Under the pieces are notes generated by a model that was given only the letters and a program-made list of their open reading frames with translations, was not told the DNA's origin and did not search any database. Positions 30,270 through 39,099 of a stretch of DNA of 64,000 nucleotides are shown here, one piece after another. Location: contig NZ_LGUI01000011.1 in assembly GCF_002891295.1 (NCBI RefSeq), forward strand, positions 62,001 to 126,000, given 5' to 3'. Numbering within the stretch: the stretch's first letter is position 1; every line of letters starts with the position of its first letter. Both the position numbers and the translations under genes were made by a program. The DNA comes from Streptomyces eurocidicus. Its GTDB lineage: Bacteria > Actinomycetota > Actinomycetes > Streptomycetales > Streptomycetaceae.

Positions 30270-30665
30270 TTAACGATTGAGGTCGGCAGGCCCAAACGCA
30301 TCCGGCAGGAGTTCCGCCAGCGGGCGGACTCCGCTCGCCGTGTCGACGGCGAGTTCCGGGCCGCCGTGCTCCCAGAGCAGCTGGCGGCAGCGGCCGCACG
30401 GCATCAGGACATTGCCGTTGCGGTCGCAACACGTGAATGCGGTGAGCCGGCCGCCGCCGGAGGAGAACAGCGCGGAAATCATTCCGCACTCGGCGCACAG
30501 GGCGACCCCGTACGCGGCGTTCTCGACATTGCAGCCGGTGACGACGCGGCCGTCGTCCACGAGGGCCGCCGCGCCGACGGGGAAATCGGAGTACGGGGCG
30601 TAGGCCCGGGACATCGCGTCCCGGGCCTGCGTCCGCAGGTCCTCCCAGTCGAAGGGAGAAGTCAC
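30270..30665 (-). CDS. cdd: cytidine deaminase
   Basis: This 131-residue, tetrameric-type zinc enzyme converts cytidine and deoxycytidine to uridine and deoxyuridine, the substrate for DeoA. NVENAAYG binds the nucleoside. CAECG holds a zinc Cys and the catalytic Glu, and PCGRCRQLLWE holds the other two zinc Cys. GTG 30665 overlaps the upstream permease stop by 4 bp and has AAGGAAA just upstream, which fixes the start although the frame is open to 30734. Confidence 0.94.
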   Translation of the reverse strand: MTSPFDWEDLRTQARDAMSRAYAPYSDFPVGAAALVDDGRVVTGCNVENAAYGVALCAECGMISALFSSGGGRLTAFTCCDRNGNVLMPCGRCRQLLWEHGGPELAVDTASGVRPLAELLPDAFGPADLNR

Positions 30666-31948
30666 TTTCCTTGACCCTTCCGGTAGGGCTTTCCGTTGGC
30701 CTTGGGCATCCTCAGGCGCTGCGCGGAGAAGCACAGGACCAGCAGCGTCACCACGTACGGGGTGGCGTTGACGAGCTCCAGCGGAACGGTGTCGGTCAGC
30801 ACGTACCAGAGGACCAGCGCGGCGGCGAAGGCCCCCGCGACGATCGCCCCGGGCACCTTGCCGGTCTTCAGCTTCCAGGCGGCGAAGCCGACCAGCAGCA
30901 CGGCGATGAGCAGCAGCAGCGCGTGGACGACGGGGCCGCCGGCGCGCAGCTGGAGGCTGTCCATGAAGCCGAACAGGCCGGCGCTCATCGCGACGCCGCC
31001 CGGCCGCCAGTTGCCGGAGATCATCGTGGCGAGACCGATGTAGCCGCGGCCACCGGTCTGGCCGTCGGAGTACATATGGGTGCCGATGGCGAGGAACGCG
31101 CCACCGAGGCCCGCCATGGCGCCGGAGACGACCACGGCCGCGTACTTGTACGTGTAGACGTTGACGCCGAGGGACTCGGCGGCCACCGGGCTCTCGCCGC
31201 AGGAGCGCAGGCGGAGGCCGAAGGAGGAGCGCCAGAGCACGAAGAACGTGCCCACGAACAGCAGGGCCGCGACGATCGTCAGCCAGGACACGTCGGTGAC
31301 CAGGCCGCCGATGATGCCGGCGAGGTCGGAGACGAAGAACCAGTGGTGCTTCTCGATGTCACCGAGCCAGTCGGAGAGGCCGGGGATGGAGAAGGACGGC
31401 ATGTCCGACATGACCGGCGACTGCTTGTCGTTGCCGCCCGCCTGCTGGGCCGCGCTGCCCTCCGCGCCGAACCACAGCTTGGCGAGGTACTGCGTCATGC
31501 CGAGGGCCAGGATGTTGATGGCCACACCGGAGATGATGTGGTCGACACCGAAGGTGACGGTGGCGAAGGCGTGCACCAGGCCGCCGATCGCGCCGCCGAC
31601 GACGCCGGCCAGCGCCGCGGCCCAGGGGCCGTGCTGCCAGCCGATCCAGCCGGCGCAGAAGGTGCCGAGCATCATCATGCCCTCAAGGCCGATGTTGACG
31701 ACGCCCGCGCGCTCGGCCCACAGGCCGCCGAGGCCGGCGAGGCCGATCGGCACGGCGGCGGCGAGCGCGCCGCCGAACTGACCGGAGGAGGTCAGGTCAC
31801 CGGTGCTGGTGATCTCGCGCAGGGCGGCGAGCAGCAGCAGCCCACCCGCGATGATCATCAGGACCACGGGGTAGGACAGCTTGCGCCGTCCCGGCTTGTT
31901 CTTGCCGCTGAGCGCGTCGGAGACCGCGGCGGTGAAGGTCGTACTCAC
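30662..31948 (-). CDS. nucleoside ABC transporter permease 2 (BMP family)
   Basis: The 428-residue permease of the BPD_transp_2 family has about ten membrane helices. It carries ERAGVVNIGLEGMMMLG near the N-terminal third and ESPVAAESLGVNVYTYKY, the EAA-like cytoplasmic loop. The partner permease starts 4 bp overlapped upstream (GTGA). With the two-domain ATPase and BMP lipoprotein it makes a nucleoside importer of the YufNOPQ/NupABC type. Confidence 0.93.
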   Translation of the reverse strand: MSTTFTAAVSDALSGKNKPGRRKLSYPVVLMIIAGGLLLLAALREITSTGDLTSSGQFGGALAAAVPIGLAGLGGLWAERAGVVNIGLEGMMMLGTFCAGWIGWQHGPWAAALAGVVGGAIGGLVHAFATVTFGVDHIISGVAINILALGMTQYLAKLWFGAEGSAAQQAGGNDKQSPVMSDMPSFSIPGLSDWLGDIEKHHWFFVSDLAGIIGGLVTDVSWLTIVAALLFVGTFFVLWRSSFGLRLRSCGESPVAAESLGVNVYTYKYAAVVVSGAMAGLGGAFLAIGTHMYSDGQTGGRGYIGLATMISGNWRPGGVAMSAGLFGFMDSLQLRAGGPVVHALLLLIAVLLVGFAAWKLKTGKVPGAIVAGAFAAALVLWYVLTDTVPLELVNATPYVVTLLVLCFSAQRLRMPKANGKPYRKGQGK

Positions 31949-33051
31949 GCGGATACCTCCGCCTTGTCGCTCTTACGGGCCTGGGCGGCGAGCTCCTCGC
32001 CGACCTTCCGCTGCTGGGCCTTGAGGCCGTAGCGGCGGACGATCTCGTAGGCGATGACCACGCAGAGGACGATGACGCCCTGGATCACGCCGACCATCTC
32101 CTGGGCGTAGCCCTCGAACTCCAGCTGGGTGCCGGTGCGCTCCAGGAAGCTCCAGAAGAGGGCGCCGAGCGCCATGCCGATGGGGTGGTTACGGCCGAGC
32201 AGCGCGATGGCGATGCCGGTGAAGCCGATGCCGGTGGGGAAGTCGGTGCCGTAGTTGTACGAGACGCCGAGCAGGGTCGGCATGCCGACGAGGCCCGCCA
32301 TGGCGCCGGAGAGCACCATCGAGGTGACCACCATGCGCTTGACGTTCACACCGCTGGCCTGGGCGGCCGACTCGGACTGACCCACGGTGCGCAGGTCGAA
32401 GCCGAAGCGGGAGCGGTTCAGGACGAACCAGTAGACGACGCCGGCGAGGGCGGCGATCACGACGAAGCCGTAGATCGGCTTGGGCGTGGTCGGGATCTCG
32501 AAGAAGTGCGCCGAGTCGGGCAGGTAGGGCGTGTGGATCAGGTTGCCCTCCTTCTCCGCGAGGCGCCCGTCCTGGAGGAAGTAGGCGATCACCGCGGCGC
32601 CGATGGAGTTCAGCATGATGGTGCTGATCACCTCGCTGACGCCCCGGGTGGTCTTCAGCAGACCGGCGATGCCCGCCCAGATCGCGCCCACGATCATCGC
32701 GACGATGATGATGACCGGGATCTGGATGATGCCCGGCAGCGTCAGCGCGCCACCGACGACCGCGGCGAAGAAGGCCGCGATGCGGTACTGGCCGTCGACG
32801 CCGATGTTGAAGAGGTTCATCCGGAAGCCGATGGCGACGGCCAGCGCGGACAGGTAGTACGGGGTCGCCTTGTTGATGATCCAGACCTGGGAGTCGGCCT
32901 TCGACCCGAAGTCGATCATGACCTGGTAGGCGTGGAACGGGTCCTTGCCGGTGGCCGCGATGATGATCGAGGTGATCGCGACGGCGGCCACGATCGCCAG
33001 CAGCGGCGCGGCGATGCCCAGGATCAGCTTGTTCTTGTCCAGCTTCTTCAC
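31945..33051 (-). CDS. nucleoside ABC transporter permease 1 (BMP family)
   Basis: This 368-residue permease has about nine membrane helices. RMNLFNIGVDGQYRIAAFF is the family's ENIGxxGQ-like loop, and a large central loop is followed by ESAAQASGVNVKRM (ATPase contact). GTG 33051 overlaps the ATPase stop and its own stop overlaps the next GTG, so the three genes are translationally coupled. Confidence 0.93.
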   Translation of the reverse strand: MKKLDKNKLILGIAAPLLAIVAAVAITSIIIAATGKDPFHAYQVMIDFGSKADSQVWIINKATPYYLSALAVAIGFRMNLFNIGVDGQYRIAAFFAAVVGGALTLPGIIQIPVIIIVAMIVGAIWAGIAGLLKTTRGVSEVISTIMLNSIGAAVIAYFLQDGRLAEKEGNLIHTPYLPDSAHFFEIPTTPKPIYGFVVIAALAGVVYWFVLNRSRFGFDLRTVGQSESAAQASGVNVKRMVVTSMVLSGAMAGLVGMPTLLGVSYNYGTDFPTGIGFTGIAIALLGRNHPIGMALGALFWSFLERTGTQLEFEGYAQEMVGVIQGVIVLCVVIAYEIVRRYGLKAQQRKVGEELAAQARKSDKAEVSA

Positions 33052-34649
33052 TCGGAGTCGCCCCCTTCCCGCGGTGCTTCCTGCTCCTCGTCGGCCGGTT
33101 CCTCGACGTGCTCAAGGTGGCCGGTGGCGGCGCCGGTCATGGCCGAGCCCAACTCCTCGGGGGTGATGGTGGCGGGGTCGGCGTCGGCGACCAGGCGGCC
33201 GCGGAACATCACCCGCAGGTTGTCGGAGAGCCCGATCAGCTCGTCCAGGTCGGCGGAGATCAGCAGCACCGCCAGGCCCTCCCGGCGCGCCTCGCGGATC
33301 TGGTCCCAGATCTGCGCCTGCGCGCCGACGTCCACGCCCCGGGTGGGGTGCGCGGCGATCAGCAGCTTGGGCAGGTGGCTCATCTCACGGCCGACGATCA
33401 GCTTCTGCTGGTTGCCGCCGGACAGGGAGGCCGCGGTGACCTCGATGCCGGGCGTGCGGACGTCGTACTCCCGCACGATCCGCTCGGTGTCGGCGCGCGC
33501 CGCCTTGGGGTCGAGGAAGCCCTTCCTGCTGTTGGGCTTCTCCGTGACGTGGCCGAGGATGCGGTTCTCCCACAGCGGCGCCTCCAGGAGGAGGCCGTGG
33601 CGGTGGCGGTCCTCGGGGATGTAGCCGATGCCGTCCTCACGCCGCTTGCGGGTCGGCGCGTGGCTGATGTCGGCGCCGTCGAGGGTGACGGTGCCCGCGT
33701 CGGGGTCCCGCATGCCCATGATGGCCTCGACGAGCTCGGCCTGGCCGTTGCCCTCCACCCCGGCGATGCCGAGGACCTCGCCCTTGTGGATGGTCAGCGA
33801 GATGCCGTCGAGCACCGCGCGCACCACGCCGTCCGGGTCGGTGGCGGAGAGCTCAAGGCCCTCGACGGTCAGCATCGGCGTGTCGGTGACCGTCGACTCA
33901 CGGGTCTCGGGCGAGGGCAGCTCGCTGCCGACCATCAGCTCGGCGAGCTGCTTGGGGGTGGTCTCGCTCGGCACCGCGGTGCCGACGGTGGTGCCGCGCC
34001 GGATGACGGTGATGTCGTCGGCGACGGAGAGCACCTCCCCGAGCTTGTGCGAGATGAAGATGACCGTCAGGCCCTCGGCCTTGAGCTCGCGGAGGTTGTC
34101 GAACAGCGCGTCGACCTCCTGCGGGACCAGGACGGCGGTGGGCTCGTCGAGGATCAGGGTGCGGGCGCCGCGGTAGAGGACCTTGAGGATCTCCACGCGC
34201 TGGCGGTCGGCGACACCGAGGTCCTCGACCAGGGCGTCGGGGCGGACCCCGAGGCCGTAGGCGTCGGAGATCTCCTTGATCTTCGCGCGGGCCTTGCCGC
34301 CGATGCCGTGGAGCTTCTCGGCGCCGAGGACGACGTTCTCCAGGACGGTCAGGTTGTCGGCGAGCATGAAGTGCTGGTGCACCATGCCGATGCCGCGCGC
34401 GATGGCGTCGCCGGGGGTGTGCAGGGTGACCTGCTCACCGTCGAGCGTGATGGTGCCCTCGTCCGGCTTCTGCATGCCGTAGAGGATCTTCATCAGGGTC
34501 GACTTGCCGGCGCCGTTCTCACCGCAGAGGGCGTGGACGGAGCCGCGGCGGACGGTCAGGTGGATGTCGTGGTTGGCCACGACGCCCGGGAACCGCTTGG
34601 TGATGCCCGCGAGTTCTACTGCGGGGGCGGTACTGCTGGACGCTTTGAT
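33048..34649 (-). CDS. nucleoside ABC transporter ATP-binding protein (two ABC domains)
   Basis: This RbsA-type protein has tandem ABC domains. Domain 1 has Walker A GENGAGKST, a degenerate signature LGVADRQRVE and Walker B LILDEPTAVL. Domain 2 has degenerate Walker A GVEGNGQAEL, the canonical signature LSGGNQQKLI and an AAHPTRGVDVGAQ Walker B region with no usual DE. The first canonical start in frame is GTG 34580, but that would remove the first strand VELAGITKRFPGV found in all homologues. The frame with this strand runs back to ATC 34649, which sits 8 bp after a strong GAGGAG site, with no ATG, GTG or TTG available. The coordinates assume initiation at ATC; see findings. The promoter region has two regulon palindromes. 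Confidence 0.9.
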   Translation of the reverse strand: MKASSSTAPAVELAGITKRFPGVVANHDIHLTVRRGSVHALCGENGAGKSTLMKILYGMQKPDEGTITLDGEQVTLHTPGDAIARGIGMVHQHFMLADNLTVLENVVLGAEKLHGIGGKARAKIKEISDAYGLGVRPDALVEDLGVADRQRVEILKVLYRGARTLILDEPTAVLVPQEVDALFDNLRELKAEGLTVIFISHKLGEVLSVADDITVIRRGTTVGTAVPSETTPKQLAELMVGSELPSPETRESTVTDTPMLTVEGLELSATDPDGVVRAVLDGISLTIHKGEVLGIAGVEGNGQAELVEAIMGMRDPDAGTVTLDGADISHAPTRKRREDGIGYIPEDRHRHGLLLEAPLWENRILGHVTEKPNSRKGFLDPKAARADTERIVREYDVRTPGIEVTAASLSGGNQQKLIVGREMSHLPKLLIAAHPTRGVDVGAQAQIWDQIREARREGLAVLLISADLDELIGLSDNLRVMFRGRLVADADPATITPEELGSAMTGAATGHLEHVEEPADEEQEAPREGGDSE

Positions 34650-34752
34650 GGCGCACTCTCCTCGGGGAAGGGAGCGGGAGGAAGACCGGGGCGAGCCGGG
34701 CGGGGACCGGCTGTGCCCGGACGGGGCTTGCCCGGATCGGGCGGGGGCGACG

Positions 34753-34784
34753 CTACACGCGTCAACGCTGTGCTACGCGCGTAG
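34753..34784. promoter_or_regulatory. two tandem nucleoside-regulon operators before the transporter operon
   Basis: A perfect CTACGCGCGTAG is at 34773-34784. A degenerate copy, CTACACGCGTCA, is at 34753-34764. They are exactly 20 bp apart centre to centre, about two helical turns, so two dimers could bind the same face. They lie 103 to 125 bp before the ATPase start. Confidence 0.7.
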
Positions 34785-34798
34785 CGTTGGCTCGCAGT

Positions 34799-34890
34799 TA
34801 CGGGCCCGGCGGCGGAGGAAGCTCCCCCGGTACCGGGCCCGTGGTCGTGCGAGGCCGGTCAGGGACCGGCCGGTGCCGGCCGAGGCCGGC
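34799..34890 (-). terminator. hairpin cluster downstream of the BMP lipoprotein gene
   Basis: Stem ACGGGCCCGG/CCGGGCCCGT (34800-34809 with 34833-34842), with a small inner hairpin, and two tight GCCGGTC/GACCGGC and GCCGGCC/GGCCGGC hairpins lie just after the lipoprotein stop. They may separate it partly from the ATPase operon. Confidence 0.5.
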
Positions 34891-34896
34891 CCGGGA

Positions 34897-35919
34897 TCAC
34901 GGGGCGATCTTGACCTTGACCTGACCGTCCACGATCTTCTTCTTGGCTTCCTCGATCTGGGCCTTGATGTCGTCGATGTGACCGCCCGAGGTGGCCAGCG
35001 AGACGCCGCCGTCCTTCAGCAGGTACTGACGCTGGCCGGTGAGCGGCTTACCGTCCTTGACGCTCTTGATGAGGTCGAAGACCGCGACGTCCACGTTCTT
35101 CACGACCGAGGTGAGGATGGAGTCCTTGTACTTCGCCAGGCCCGGCTGCTGGTACTGGTCGGAGTCGACGCCGATCGCCCAGGCGCCCTTCTTGGCGGCC
35201 ACGGCCTCGATCGAGCCGTTGCCGGAGAGACCGGCCGCGGTGTAGATCACGTCGAAGTCCGAGTCGAGCATGCCCTTGGCCTTCTCCTTGGCGGCCGCCG
35301 GGTCGTTGAAGCCCTTGTCGCTGTTGGAGAGGTAGTCCGAGCGGACCTCGACCTTCGGGTCGGCGGCCTTTGCGCCCTGCTCGAAACCGGCCTGGAATTT
35401 CTGGATCAGGGCGTTGTTCACACCGCCGATGAAGGCGACCTTGTGGGTCTTGGACTTCAGCGCGGCGGCGACACCGGCGAGGTACGAACCCTCGTGCTCG
35501 CCGAACGTCATGCTGAGCACATTGTCGCCCTTGGCAACGGAATCGACCACGCCGAAGGTGACCTTCGGGTATTCCTTGGCGACCTTCTCGATCGACTTCG
35601 AGTAGTTGAAGCCGACGCCGATGACGGGGTTGTGGCCCGCGTCGGCGAGGGAGCTCAGGCGCTGCTCGCGCTCGGCCTCGGTCTCGCCGTTCTTGGCGGT
35701 GAGGAGCTTGGCCTTGACGCCGAGGTCGGCCTTGGCCTTGTCGACACCACGGGCGGCGGACTCGTTGAAGGAGTGGTCGTCACGGCCGCCGACGTCGAAC
35801 GCCAGACCGACGCCCTTGGCGCCACCGGACTCGGTGGAGGACTCACCACAAGCGGTGAGGGTGAATGCGAGGGCCGCGGTGGCGACACCCGCGACAGTGA
35901 TTGTGGATACCCGGCGCAC
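34897..35919 (-). CDS. BMP-family nucleoside-binding lipoprotein
   Basis: The 340-residue substrate-binding lipoprotein has signal MRRVSTITVAGVATAALAFT and lipobox LTAC (Cys24). It is a BMP/PnrA-type periplasmic-binding fold with GVGLAFDVGGRDDHSFNESA, a typical N-terminal nucleoside-contact segment. FGVVDSVAKGDNVLSMTFGEHEGSYLAGV and VIYTAAGLSGNG follow. Such proteins capture purine and pyrimidine nucleosides for the adjacent ABC importer. GTG 35919 has AAGGGG upstream. A variant regulon palindrome precedes it. Confidence 0.94.
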   Translation of the reverse strand: MRRVSTITVAGVATAALAFTLTACGESSTESGGAKGVGLAFDVGGRDDHSFNESAARGVDKAKADLGVKAKLLTAKNGETEAEREQRLSSLADAGHNPVIGVGFNYSKSIEKVAKEYPKVTFGVVDSVAKGDNVLSMTFGEHEGSYLAGVAAALKSKTHKVAFIGGVNNALIQKFQAGFEQGAKAADPKVEVRSDYLSNSDKGFNDPAAAKEKAKGMLDSDFDVIYTAAGLSGNGSIEAVAAKKGAWAIGVDSDQYQQPGLAKYKDSILTSVVKNVDVAVFDLIKSVKDGKPLTGQRQYLLKDGGVSLATSGGHIDDIKAQIEEAKKKIVDGQVKVKIAP

Positions 35920-35972
35920 GAAGGGGCCCCTTCACTCGAAGCGCCTCCGTCGGCGCTGGTTCGCGGGAATCG

Positions 35973-35984
35973 TAACGCGCGTAG
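35973..35984. promoter_or_regulatory. variant nucleoside-regulon palindrome upstream of the BMP gene
   Basis: TAACGCGCGTAG matches CTACGCGCGTAG at 10 of 12 positions. On the coding strand it is followed at once by a TACGAT -10-like hexamer, the same geometry as at deoC and add. It lies 53 bp before the GTG. Confidence 0.62.
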
Positions 35985-36085
35985 ATGGAGAGAAAAGGGG
36001 TAGTTCGAAGCCGTTATCGGATCGTCGCGAACCATCCTTGACCCGAATGCGTCCGGATTGGCCATGCCGTCTGTGTAGGTGTCAG

Positions 36086-37357
36086 CTACACAGACCGGGC
36101 GTCCAGCAGCGCGGCCGCCGTGAAGAGCTCCACACCGGCCCGGATGGCCCCCTCGTCCACGTCGAAATCGCCGGAGTGCAGGTCACGCCGGGTGTTGTCG
36201 CCCACCGGGCGCACCCCGAGCCGGGCCATCGCGCCGGGCACATGCTCCAGGTACCAGGAGAAGTCCTCCCCGCCGAGGCTCTGCTCGGTGTCCTCGACCG
36301 AGTCCGCGCCGCGCCGCGCCGTCATGGCGCTCCGGAGCAGCTCGGTGACCTCCGGGTCGTTGACCACCGGGGGGACGCCCCGGACGTAGTTGATCTCCGA
36401 CTTCGCGCCGTGCAGCGTGGCGATCTCGTCGATCGCGGCGTGCACCAGGTCGGGCGCGTCCCGCCAGGCGTGCAGGTCCAGGCAGCGGACGGTGCCGGAG
36501 AGCTCGGCGTGCTGCGGGATGACGTTGGGGGCGTGGCCCGTCTCCATCCGGCCCCAGGTGACGGACATCCCCGAGCGGGCGTCGACCCGGCGGGCCAGCA
36601 CCGCCGGCACGTCGGTGGCCACCCGGGCCGCCGCCGTCACCAGGTCGGTGGTGAAGTGCGGGCGCGCGGTGTGGCCGCCGGGGCCGTCCAGGGAGACCTC
36701 CAGCCGGTCGCAGGCGGAGGTGATCGGGCCGTGCTTCAGCCCGAGCCGGCCGACCTCGACCTTGGGGTCGCAGTGCACCGCGAGGATCCGGCCCACGCCG
36801 TCCAGCGCCCCGCACTCGATGGCGTCGAGCGCGCCGCCGGGCAGCACCTCCTCGGCGGGCTGGAAGATCAGCCGGACCGGGCGGGGCAGCAGGCCCTGCT
36901 CGGCCAGCCGGGCGAGGACCAGACCGGCGCCGAGGACGACGGTGGTGTGCACGTCGTGGCCGCAGGCGTGGGCCATTCTGGGGACGGTCGAGCGGTACGG
37001 AACCGTCTTGGTGTCCGGGATGGGCAGCGCGTCGAGGTCCGCGCGGAGGGCGAGGACGCCCCGGGCCGCGGTGCCGTGCTGCCCGGCGACCCGGCCGGCC
37101 GTCTCGCGCGCGGTGTCCCGGCCGATGTCGCAGAAGAGCCCGGTGCCGGTGGAGAGGGTGCGGGGGGTGAGCCCCGCCTTCTCCAGCCTCGCTTTGACCG
37201 CCGCGGTGGTGCGGAACTCACGGTTTCCCAGCTCGGGGTGCATGTGCAAGTCCCGGCGGAACGCGATGAGTTCGGCGCGCAGTACGGAGGGGAGCTCTCC
37301 GGGGAGCTCACCGTCGGCAGTGTCGGGTTCGGCGTCCAAAGGCATCAGATGGTTCAC
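36086..37357 (-). CDS. M20-family amidohydrolase
   Basis: The 423-residue zinc amidohydrolase is of the M20D/carboxypeptidase Ss1 type. FRRDLHMHPELGNREF is near the N-terminus. The metal motif is MAHACGHDVHTTVVLGA, the catalytic Glu pair lies in FQPAEEVLPGGA, a dimerisation insert is in the middle, and LGGEDFSWYLEHVPG is at the end. Substrates of such enzymes are N-acyl amino acids. GTG 37357 or ATG 37345 are possible starts. It lies 166 bp upstream of the BMP gene on the same strand, with the operator between, so it is probably a separate unit. Confidence 0.92.
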   Translation of the reverse strand: MNHLMPLDAEPDTADGELPGELPSVLRAELIAFRRDLHMHPELGNREFRTTAAVKARLEKAGLTPRTLSTGTGLFCDIGRDTARETAGRVAGQHGTAARGVLALRADLDALPIPDTKTVPYRSTVPRMAHACGHDVHTTVVLGAGLVLARLAEQGLLPRPVRLIFQPAEEVLPGGALDAIECGALDGVGRILAVHCDPKVEVGRLGLKHGPITSACDRLEVSLDGPGGHTARPHFTTDLVTAAARVATDVPAVLARRVDARSGMSVTWGRMETGHAPNVIPQHAELSGTVRCLDLHAWRDAPDLVHAAIDEIATLHGAKSEINYVRGVPPVVNDPEVTELLRSAMTARRGADSVEDTEQSLGGEDFSWYLEHVPGAMARLGVRPVGDNTRRDLHSGDFDVDEGAIRAGVELFTAAALLDARSV

Positions 37358-37410
37358 GCACTGAAGGGTAAAGCCCCCGACCCGGCAACTGCCCCCAGAT
37401 CAAGAAAAGT

Positions 37411-39099
37411 TCAGCCGCATGGATGGGTCGCTTGAGGGGTATGACCAGTATTTACGGCCGAGGGGGCGCTCAGCGGCATGGCCGGAAGCCGCCGTACATC
37501 CGAGGCGGTATCCGTCACCTCGGAGAGGAAGCCCTCCGCCCGGGGCGAGGCCCGCTCCGTCAGCCACACCGGATCGATGTCGCAGACCGCGACCGTCACA
37601 CCCGTACCGGCGAGCGCCAGCGGCAGCGTGTGCACCACCGTCGAGGGGAAGCTCAGGACCGTGCGCCCTATGGGCCCACGGCGGGCGATCAGCTCCAGGG
37701 GCAGCTCGGGGCGGACGACCTCCAGGCCCAGGCCGGACGCGATGCGGTGCAGTTTCTCGGTGCTCTCGCGGCGGTGGGCGAAGTAGCGGGTGGCGCCGTA
37801 GGCCCGGGCCAGCCCGGCCACCGCCGCCAGATAGCGCTCGGGATCCACCACGCCCGTCTCGACCAGCGAGGTGCCGACGAGGTCGGTGCCCCGGGTGAGC
37901 CTCGGCGGGCCGAAGGCCGCACGGGTCCAGGCGAAGTCATTGCGGACGACATCCACTCCGGGCGGGGCCTCGACCGGCATCGCGGTGAACACCGTCACGC
38001 TCCGGCGGGCGTTCGGCGTCAGGCGACGGCGCGTTGAAGCGGATACCGGCGCGAAAGCCAGATCGCGCGCCCCTCGGCTGCCACGCCGGTGCCACCGTAC
38101 GAGGCGCTCCCCCCGGGCCAGTTGGGAGACGAACTCCATGGTGGCGGTGCCGTCGTCGACGACCACGAGCTCGCGGGCGCGGGTGAGCGGCAGCAGCAGC
38201 TGCACATAGCGGGAGAACGGGTCCCCGATCACGATGCGGCGGGCCCGGCGCAGCGGGCCCGCGAGCCCGGCGACGGTCCGCAGCGGCGCGCCCGGCCCGC
38301 CCCGGGCCTCCTCCCAGCGCAGCCGGTGGCCGTGGTCACGGGCGAGTTCGGCCATCCGGCGGAGCTGACCGCGCGTCATGGGGTCGTGCGGGGCGAGCAC
38401 GACGATCACGAGGCCGGTGTCGGGGGGCGTCACCGGGGCGGGCGGATCTTCCCGGCCACCGGCCGCCGGTGCCCCCGGCTCCCCGGCCGGTCCGCCGGCC
38501 GTCCGGCCGTCAGTCCGGCTGTCAGTCCGGCCGTCCGGTTGCCGGGGCACGCCGGCGCGCAGGGGCTTCGGGGCGTGCGGCGGAGCGGGGGCGGACGAGC
38601 CCGAACGGCCGGTGGCGTACGCCCATTCGAGGACGTTGAGGAGCTGGACGGGGCTCTCGACGAACGCCAGGGAGTGGGCGGCGGTGGCGGGCGGGGGGCC
38701 TTCGGACGGGGGGCTGTCCGGGGGCGGCGCCTCGGAGGGGGGATCGCTTGGGGACGGGACCTCGGAGGAGGGACCGACCGGGGACGGGACCTCGGACGGG
38801 GAATCGCCCGGGGACGGGACCTCGGACGGGGGATCGCCCGGCCGCGGGGCGTCGAAGGGCGGCTCCTCCCGTGACGTGACGCCTCGCGGCGGCTCGTCCG
38901 GGGGAAGCCCGTCCCGCCGTGGCGCGTCAGGCTCCTCGGAGAAGAGCCCGTCCCGCCGCGGGACGTCGGGAGACGGCCCGGATCGCGGTGGCTCCTCCGG
39001 GGAGAGCCCGGATCGCGGTGGCTCCGGGGAGGGCCCGGCGCCGGGGGGCGGCTCGCTCTGTGAGGGACCTTCCGGTGGTGCCACGGGGGTGCCCGTCAC
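37411..39099 (-). CDS. polysialyltransferase-like glycosyltransferase with long Pro/Ser-rich N-terminal region
   Basis: The protein is 562 residues from GTG 39099, which overlaps the neuB stop by 4 bp. The first 135 or so residues are Pro/Ser/Glu/Asp-rich with a decapeptide repeat (PSEVPSPGD-like) and look disordered. The catalytic region starts at about HSLAFVESPVQLLNVLEWA and continues with VVVDDGTATMEFVSQLARGE, YFAHRRESTEKLHRIASGLGLEV and FPSTVVHTLPLALAG, the pattern of the alpha-2,8-polysialyltransferase family. A second Ala/Pro/Gly-rich stretch lies inside (about 160-215). The likely role is polymerising a nonulosonic-acid glycopolymer. The start is uncertain because of the low-complexity region. 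Confidence 0.82.
   Translation of the reverse strand: MTGTPVAPPEGPSQSEPPPGAGPSPEPPRSGLSPEEPPRSGPSPDVPRRDGLFSEEPDAPRRDGLPPDEPPRGVTSREEPPFDAPRPGDPPSEVPSPGDSPSEVPSPVGPSSEVPSPSDPPSEAPPPDSPPSEGPPPATAAHSLAFVESPVQLLNVLEWAYATGRSGSSAPAPPHAPKPLRAGVPRQPDGRTDSRTDGRTAGGPAGEPGAPAAGGREDPPAPVTPPDTGLVIVVLAPHDPMTRGQLRRMAELARDHGHRLRWEEARGGPGAPLRTVAGLAGPLRRARRIVIGDPFSRYVQLLLPLTRARELVVVDDGTATMEFVSQLARGERLVRWHRRGSRGARDLAFAPVSASTRRRLTPNARRSVTVFTAMPVEAPPGVDVVRNDFAWTRAAFGPPRLTRGTDLVGTSLVETGVVDPERYLAAVAGLARAYGATRYFAHRRESTEKLHRIASGLGLEVVRPELPLELIARRGPIGRTVLSFPSTVVHTLPLALAGTGVTVAVCDIDPVWLTERASPRAEGFLSEVTDTASDVRRLPAMPLSAPSAVNTGHTPQATHPCG
38720..38869 (-). repeat. 30-bp coding tandem repeat in the polysialyltransferase-like gene
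   Basis: Five units of 30 bp start at 38720, 38750, 38780, 38810 and 38840; the middle three are nearly identical (GGGGACGGGACCTCGGA core). They encode the decapeptide repeat in the N-terminal disordered region. Copy number is likely variable between strains. Confidence 0.75.

Noticed and set aside
36086..37357. M20 amidohydrolase as a member of the nucleoside regulon
   Set aside because: The palindrome at 35973 lies downstream of this gene and upstream of the BMP gene only.
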